A DNA stretch of 5,661 nt from Alphaproteobacteria bacterium (GTDB taxonomy: Bacteria; Pseudomonadota; Alphaproteobacteria; Rs-D84), in NCBI GenBank assembly GCA_017936185.1, contig JAGBGA010000015.1, positions 1 through 5,661 on the forward strand, read 5' to 3'. Below are positions 1 to 3,483 of this stretch, piece by piece; position 1 is the first letter of the stretch, and every line of letters starts with the position of its first letter. The position numbers were made by a program, and so were the translations under genes. The notes below the pieces were generated by a model. That model saw nothing but the letters and a program-made list of their open reading frames with translations. It did not search any database and was not told the origin of the DNA.

Positions 1-1209
1 CAAGAATTCCATCGCTTCCAATGTTCCCATTGGGTTAATAATGCGACGCAACACAAACATCTTGGACAATATATCTTTACCAACCAACAAGTCTTCCTTG
101 CGCGTACCCGATTTTGTAATGTCAATTGCCGGATACACACGTTTATCAGACAGCTTTCTGTCCAAAATAATTTCACTGTTTCCCGTACCCTTGAATTCTT
201 CAAAGATAACTTCGTCCATCTTGGACCCTGTATCGACCAGGGCTGTCGCAATAATGGTCAACGACCCACCACCTTCGATATTACGCGCGGCCCCAAAGAA
301 GCGTTTCGGACGTTGTAACGCATACGCATCAACACCACCGGTCAAGACCTTGCCACTTGATGGAACGCATGTGTTATACGCGCGCCCAAGACGTGTAATC
401 GAATCAAGTAATATCACAACATCTTGCCCCGCTTCGACCAAGCGCTTTGCTTTTTCAATAACCATTTCTGCCACTTGGATATGGCGGGCGGCCGGTTCAT
501 CAAATGTCGAAGAAATCACTTCACCCTTTACACTGCGTTGCATATCTGTAACTTCTTCGGGGCGTTCGTCAATCAACAGCACAATCAGTTTCACTTCTGG
601 ATAATTTGTCGCAATACTGTGTGCAATATTTTGCAACATAACCGTCTTACCTGTACGTGGTGGCGCAACAATCAGTGAACGTTGCCCTTTACCAGTTGGC
701 GAAATCAAGTCGATAACACGTGCCGACAAATTACGCCCTTTGTCTTTGTCATCTTGGACTTCCATTTTCAACTGTTCATCGGGGTAAAGCGGTGTCATAT
801 CATCAAAAGACACACGATGTTTTAATTTTTCTGGATTATCACCATTAACGCGTTCAATTGTTTCAAGCGCGAAATAGCGTTCTGTTTCTGCCGCGGGGGC
901 TTGGATTTGTCCTTCGACATAGTCACCAGTTTTCAAACCATATTTTTTTATTAAATTTGGCGACACATACAAATCATCGGGCCCAGCCAAATAATTTGAT
1001 TCTGGGGCGCGCAAGAATCCAAAGCCATCTTGCATACGTTCCAACACGCCATCACCAATAAGTGTTACTTTATTATCCGCCGCGAAAACGCGCATAACTG
1101 CAAATCGCAATTGTTGCACATTTAACTGTGCGGGGTTTTCAATTCCCATATCTTCCGCCATTTTCAGCAATTGCTGTGGCGATTTTGCCTTTAATTCATT
1201 AATATGCAT
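1..1209 (-). CDS. rho: Transcription termination factor Rho, C-terminal end cut by window
   Basis: Rho is the hexameric RNA-dependent ATPase/helicase that loads on unstructured C-rich transcripts and terminates transcription in the cytoplasm. I translated 403 uninterrupted codons from the ATG at 1209. Residues about 4-47 form the N-terminal helical Rho_N domain, and 50-120 the cold-shock-like RNA-binding domain with the RNP1 motif DGFGFLR (61-67). The ATPase core follows: Walker A APPRTGKT (182-189), catalytic Glu215 in LIDERPEEV, Walker B VVILLDS (264-270), Q-loop [11 protein letters not shown] (285-295), Arg357 and the arginine finger Arg370 in SGTRKEDLL. All sit at a constant +4 offset from the E. 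coli residues K184, E211, D265, R353 and R366. No insertion like those of actinobacterial or Bacteroidetes Rho is present. About 16-20 C-terminal residues are missing at the window edge. The wording [10 protein letters not shown] is alphaproteobacterial. The start is supported by an AAAAGGA ribosome-binding site and a promoter just upstream. Confidence 0.97.
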   Translation of the reverse strand, partial: MHINELKAKSPQQLLKMAEDMGIENPAQLNVQQLRFAVMRVFAADNKVTLIGDGVLERMQDGFGFLRAPESNYLAGPDDLYVSPNLIKKYGLKTGDYVEGQIQAPAAETERYFALETIERVNGDNPEKLKHRVSFDDMTPLYPDEQLKMEVQDDKDKGRNLSARVIDLISPTGKGQRSLIVAPPRTGKTVMLQNIAHSIATNYPEVKLIVLLIDERPEEVTDMQRSVKGEVISSTFDEPAARHIQVAEMVIEKAKRLVEAGQDVVILLDSITRLGRAYNTCVPSSGKVLTGGVDAYALQRPKRFFGAARNIEGGGSLTIIATALVDTGSKMDEVIFEEFKGTGNSEIILDRKLSDKRVYPAIDITKSGTRKEDLLVGKDILSKMFVLRRIINPMGTLEAMEFL

Positions 1210-1215
1210 AAAATA

Positions 1216-1222
1216 TCCTTTT
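1216..1222 (-). promoter_or_regulatory. Ribosome-binding site of rho
   Basis: AAAAGGA on the minus strand ends six bases before the ATG at 1209. This fixes the rho start and agrees with the usual N-terminal wording of the family ([15 protein letters not shown]). Confidence 0.8.
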
Positions 1223-1235
1223 GTGGAAGTTTGCA

Positions 1236-1249
1236 ACGTGGAACCACGT
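1236..1249 (-). other. Small hairpin in the rho 5' leader
   Basis: ACGTGGTTCCACGT can fold as five base pairs (ACGTG/CACGT) with a GTTC tetraloop. It can be extended by an outer GC/GC pair past one bulged base. It lies within the roughly 49-base leader predicted from the rho promoter and ends 14 bases before the ribosome-binding site, so it does not cover it. No T-tract follows, so it is not a terminator. It could stabilise the mRNA or be a DNA operator; its role is unknown. Confidence 0.4.
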
Positions 1250-1264
1250 GCCATCAGTGCCCCA

Positions 1265-1293
1265 ATTATACAACAAATTGACAAAAAAGTCAA
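1265..1293 (-). promoter_or_regulatory. Sigma70-type promoter of rho
   Basis: The minus strand reads TTGACT (1293-1288), 17 bases, then TATAAT (1270-1265). This is one mismatch from the full consensus with ideal spacing. The expected start of transcription is the A near 1258, which gives a leader of about 49 bases. The -35 box begins only 8-10 bases after the T-tract of the preceding terminator. The -35 box and spacer contain an inverted repeat, TTGAC-N6-GTCAA (1278-1293). Confidence 0.85.
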
Positions 1294-1302
1294 GTATCAT
1301 AT

Positions 1303-1327
1303 AAAAAACCCGCCAATCGGCGGGTTT
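1303..1327 (-). terminator. Intrinsic terminator of the trimeric adhesin gene
   Basis: On the minus strand AAACCCGCC, loop GATT, GGCGGGTTT makes a nine-pair stem that runs into six T residues (1308-1303). It lies 20 bases after the stop codon of the adhesin gene and separates it from rho. Its 14-base core is identical to that of the terminator at 3457-3482. Confidence 0.92.
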
Positions 1328-1346
1328 AAACAAAAGAAAGTTTTTA

Positions 1347-3116
1347 TTAGAACAACTTGAACTTATAGTTTGTTCCGGCGCGGAATGTAACATTTGAATC
1401 AGACAAACCGGCGGCCGCATTTACCGACCAGTTATCTGTCAAGCCCATTGCCGCCCCCAGCGCAACTGCAGATTGGCTGTTATAATATCCATAACCACCA
1501 CCAACAGAAACTTCGCCTTTGGCAACATTAGATACCGCAACCGAAGACATTGCCGCGGCACTTGCGATACCGGCCGACAATTCTTCTTCCAACGCATCTA
1601 CTTTCTTGTCGGTATAATCATACGCAGACTTTAAAGACATAGTGTTTTTAGCATCTGCATATGCTTTGGCGGCCGACAGTGTCATTTCGTCACCGGCGAT
1701 ACGATTTGCAACTTCTTCTTCGATTGCCGCTGTATTCAATGCAATCTTGCCGTCTAATTCTGCTTCGGCGGCCGTCGCGCGTGCAACTTCGGATTCAATT
1801 GCAGTCTTGTTCGCAGCAATGTTTGTCGCGTTTACTTCAATTGCAGTCTTGTTCGCAGCAATATTTGTCGCGTTTGTTTCAATCGCAGTCTTGTTCGCAG
1901 CAATGTTTGTCGCATTCGTTGCGATATTTGATGCGTTTGTTTCAATCGCAGTCTTGTTCGCAGCAATATTTGTCGCATTTGTTGCGATATTTGATGCGTT
2001 TGTTTCAATCGCAGTCTTGTTTGCAGCAATGTTTGTCGCATTCGTTGCAATGTTTGTTGCGTTTGTTTCAATTACGGTTTTGTTATCGGCAATTGCTGTT
2101 GCGTTTACATCCAATTCAGAACGGATTGCACCACCCTGGGCCAATGCACTGTCAATCGCATCATTTGCCCCATCGGTTATTGTTTCCAAGATAGGCGCAT
2201 CATAAACAGCTTTTGCATCATTTAACAATGTATCGTTTGCAGCATATGCGTCTTTGGCGGCCTGTTGTTTGGCTTGTGCCGCATCATATGCATTGGTTGC
2301 TGTACCAACTGTTGCAAAGAATCCATCCAATTCTGTAATTTTTGCACTGTCGTTATTAAATACAGTTTCTGCTGCGGCAAAATTTGCTTGTTCTGTTGTC
2401 CATTTGGCCCCAGTGTCTGCAACAGCGGCATCAACGGCGGCTTTGTCTGCGGTATATGCACCACGAACTTCTGTTAACAAATCAAATAACGCTTTGCTGC
2501 TTGTTTCTGTTGGTTCTTCTTGTGGCACGCCATTCAAAGTGTACGCCAAACCATCAGAAGACAATTTAAATGTTTGACCCTCGAAATCAAATTCATACAA
2601 TGAACCGTCAAATGTTGTGTCGGCTGCACCATTTGTAATTGTCACTTCTGCACCACCTGCATAATCCGACAAAGTGTGGGTTTTAACCATATCTTGTTCT
2701 TCTGCACCCAATACAACTTCTTCACCTGCGCCGTTCAAATATGTATAATTATCACGACTTGCTGTTGCACCAGAAACGATTGTCTGTGTCGTTTTTACAT
2801 TTACACCGTCTGCTGTTGTATCTGCCCAGAAATCAGATTGTGCCGGCACGCCTGTTGATAAATCAGCTGGATTTCCTTCGCGGTCGGTGTATGTAAAATC
2901 TGTCACAGATGGCGCTGTGTTATGGTCTGCAACAGTTGCAGTTGTACCATCTGATTTTATATATTCATATGGAACACCGGCCAATGCGTCGGCAATGTTT
3001 GCTTGCGTTCCGTCTGTTTGTGTATATTTACCGCCAAACGTAACATCTGTTGCGGCAAATGCCGGTGTCGACATTGCAATCGCAACCAACGAAGTTAAAA
3101 AAACATGTTTTTTCAT
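1347..3116 (-). CDS. Trimeric autotransporter adhesin (type Vc, YadA-like anchor)
   Basis: A complete gene of 589 residues. Residues 1-21 are a Sec signal peptide (MKK, hydrophobic core, cleavage after PAFA). Residues 22-205 form a Thr/Gly/Asp-rich head with no recognisable YadA-type beta-roll motif. The head contains four degenerate Y-x4-G-x2-[AV]-x-[ILV] units starting at Tyr31, Tyr52, Tyr76 and Tyr126. Residues about 206-337 are Ala-rich and probably helical. Residues 338-442 are 15 perfect heptads with Ile at a and Asn at d. Residues 443-533 continue as charged helix, including YTDKKVDALEEELSAGI. Residues about 534-589 have the glycine-rich, four-strand pattern of the YadA anchor (GEVSVGGGYGYYNSQSAVALG) and end in Phe, as the BAM machinery requires. 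Known for the family: three chains form one 12-strand pore and a fibrous stalk on the cell surface, usually for adhesion or autoagglutination. The binding target is not visible. A ribosome-binding site AAGGG lies eight bases before the ATG. Transcription probably starts about 285 bases upstream, through a leader containing a terminator. Confidence 0.9.
   Translation of the reverse strand: MKKHVFLTSLVAIAMSTPAFAATDVTFGGKYTQTDGTQANIADALAGVPYEYIKSDGTTATVADHNTAPSVTDFTYTDREGNPADLSTGVPAQSDFWADTTADGVNVKTTQTIVSGATASRDNYTYLNGAGEEVVLGAEEQDMVKTHTLSDYAGGAEVTITNGAADTTFDGSLYEFDFEGQTFKLSSDGLAYTLNGVPQEEPTETSSKALFDLLTEVRGAYTADKAAVDAAVADTGAKWTTEQANFAAAETVFNNDSAKITELDGFFATVGTATNAYDAAQAKQQAAKDAYAANDTLLNDAKAVYDAPILETITDGANDAIDSALAQGGAIRSELDVNATAIADNKTVIETNATNIATNATNIAANKTAIETNASNIATNATNIAANKTAIETNASNIATNATNIAANKTAIETNATNIAANKTAIEVNATNIAANKTAIESEVARATAAEAELDGKIALNTAAIEEEVANRIAGDEMTLSAAKAYADAKNTMSLKSAYDYTDKKVDALEEELSAGIASAAAMSSVAVSNVAKGEVSVGGGYGYYNSQSAVALGAAMGLTDNWSVNAAAGLSDSNVTFRAGTNYKFKLF
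1791..2105 (-). repeat. In-frame tandem repeat coding for the coiled-coil stalk
   Basis: The 315 bases code for residues 338-442. They consist of one diverged 42-base unit, three 63-base units (2063-2001, 2000-1938, 1937-1875) and two 42-base units (1874-1833, 1832-1791). The second and third 63-base units differ at two positions by eye. Every unit is a multiple of 21 bases, that is, of one heptad. The repeated protein blocks are NATNIAA, NKTAIET and NASNIAT. Gain or loss of units would therefore keep both the reading frame and the coiled-coil register. Confidence 0.95.
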
Positions 3117-3124
3117 TTTCTTTT

Positions 3125-3129
3125 CCCTT
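3125..3129 (-). promoter_or_regulatory. Ribosome-binding site of the adhesin gene
   Basis: AAGGG on the minus strand lies eight bases before the ATG at 3116. It sits between the leader terminator and the start codon, so it is transcribed only when RNA polymerase passes that terminator, unless a very close promoter exists. Confidence 0.75.
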
Positions 3130-3146
3130 ATTTAGTTTAATTAAAC

Positions 3147-3171
3147 AAAAAACCGTCAAAGAAATGACGGT
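3147..3171 (-). terminator. Intrinsic terminator inside the adhesin leader (attenuator candidate)
   Basis: ACCGTCA, loop TTTCTT, TGACGGT forms a perfect seven-pair stem, followed on the minus strand by TTTTTG and TTT. On the plus strand no T-tract follows, so it acts only in the direction of the adhesin gene. It ends 30 bases before the start codon, and no gene lies between it and the previous terminator. It must therefore end either a small RNA or an attenuated leader transcript. Confidence 0.75.
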
Positions 3172-3205
3172 CAGGGGGTTAAGAAAATCATATATACGAA
3201 TGACC

Positions 3206-3269
3206 CCCATGGCCTTTACGCGTATGCGCTGTTGTATAGCCATGGGCCCCCCGACCAAAAATCGGGAAG
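3206..3269 (-). other. Two abutting GC-rich hairpins in the leader
   Basis: CTTCCCGA and TCGGGGGG pair across a TTTTTGG loop (3269-3247). At the very next base CCCATGGC (3246-3239) begins, which pairs perfectly with GCCATGGG (3213-3206). The 25-base loop of the second hairpin holds a small GCG-CATA-CGC stem. The two helices could stack end to end. The run of G and C stands out in otherwise AT-rich intergenic DNA. Confidence 0.6.
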
Positions 3270-3408
3270 AATATTTTGCAAAATAAAAAGCGCATCCGCG
3301 CCCTGGTTAACTTATTTTGCCAAAGTCGGATTCAACGTTCCAAAGAACATCGCGTATATAAAGGATTTCTTACGTCCCTGAACCAACATCCCTGATGATT
3401 CAAGACAA

Positions 3409-3437
3409 ATTATAAAATAAAATTCACAAAAAAACAA
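3409..3437 (-). promoter_or_regulatory. Predicted promoter for the adhesin leader transcript
   Basis: The minus strand has a perfect -10 box TATAAT (3414-3409). TTGTTT lies 17 bases before it (3437-3432) and matches the -35 consensus in its first three bases. It begins 20 bases after the terminator of the upstream autotransporter, the same compact terminator-then-promoter layout as at rho. Transcription would start near 3401, giving a leader of about 285 bases. Confidence 0.65.
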
Positions 3438-3456
3438 GATAAAATAACCGTACAAT

Positions 3457-3482
3457 AAAAAACCGCCAATCGGCGGTTTTTT
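3457..3482 (-). terminator. Intrinsic terminator of the autotransporter gene
   Basis: AAAAAACCGCC, loop GATT, GGCGGTTTTTT makes a perfect eleven-pair stem whose second arm carries the T-tract. It starts one base after the TAA stop codon of the autotransporter. The A- and T-tracts are symmetrical, so it could also stop transcription coming from the other side. Confidence 0.95.
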
Positions 3483-3483
3483 C

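Larger units (their letters stand above)
3147..3401 (-). ncRNA. Structured leader RNA or independent small RNA upstream of the adhesin
   Basis: This is the segment between the predicted transcription start (about 3401) and the terminator T-tract, roughly 255 bases, with no convincing gene. It contains several helices on the minus strand. These are CGATGTTC/GAACGTTG (3352-3333), AGGGCGC/GCGCTTT (3304-3287), CTTCCCGA/TCGGGGGG (3269-3247, two G-U pairs), CCCATGGC/GCCATGGG (3246-3206) and the terminator. I looked for hallmarks of SRP RNA, RNase P RNA, tmRNA and THI-box or cobalamin riboswitches and saw none. A 6S-like role cannot be excluded by eye. It may be a cis-acting leader of the adhesin gene or a free small RNA. 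Confidence 0.5.

Noticed and set aside
41..604. Plus-strand open frame opposite rho
   Set aside because: It lies entirely antisense to a highly conserved Rho ATPase domain, with no family-like sequence and no start signals.
1832..2071. Minus-strand out-of-frame open frame over the same repeat (Gln/Arg/Leu-rich)
   Set aside because: It is a shifted frame of the adhesin gene, open only because the repeat length is a multiple of three.
1642..2205. Long plus-strand open frame opposite the adhesin repeats, coding for hydrophobic repeats
   Set aside because: It is the antisense of the in-frame tandem repeat: a 21-base periodicity without stop codons keeps several frames open. It has no ribosome-binding site, and the minus-strand frame has a signal peptide and a family anchor.
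3120..3166. Alternative promoter for the adhesin using TTGACG in the terminator arm as -35 box
   Set aside because: No acceptable -10 box lies at normal spacing (best are three of six matches at 17-18 bases). Transcription would start at or inside the ribosome-binding site. Kept only as the main rival to the attenuation idea.
3028..3258. Minus-strand 76-residue frame overlapping the adhesin start
   Set aside because: It runs through the leader terminator and into the adhesin signal-peptide region in another frame. The TTG start lacks a proper ribosome-binding site, and the tail is a frame-shifted copy of the adhesin start.
3160..3286. Plus-strand 40-codon frame in the adhesin leader (MTVRGLRKSYIRM...)
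   Set aside because: It has no ribosome-binding site or promoter, overlaps the leader hairpins whose inverted arms create its codons, and resembles no protein I know.
3145..3401. Known structured RNAs (SRP RNA, RNase P RNA, tmRNA, common riboswitches)
   Set aside because: None of their conserved sequences were visible: no GGAAGCAGCC-type SRP loop, no RNase P core motifs, no tmRNA tag or acceptor stem, no THI-box. A 6S-type RNA cannot be judged without a covariance search.
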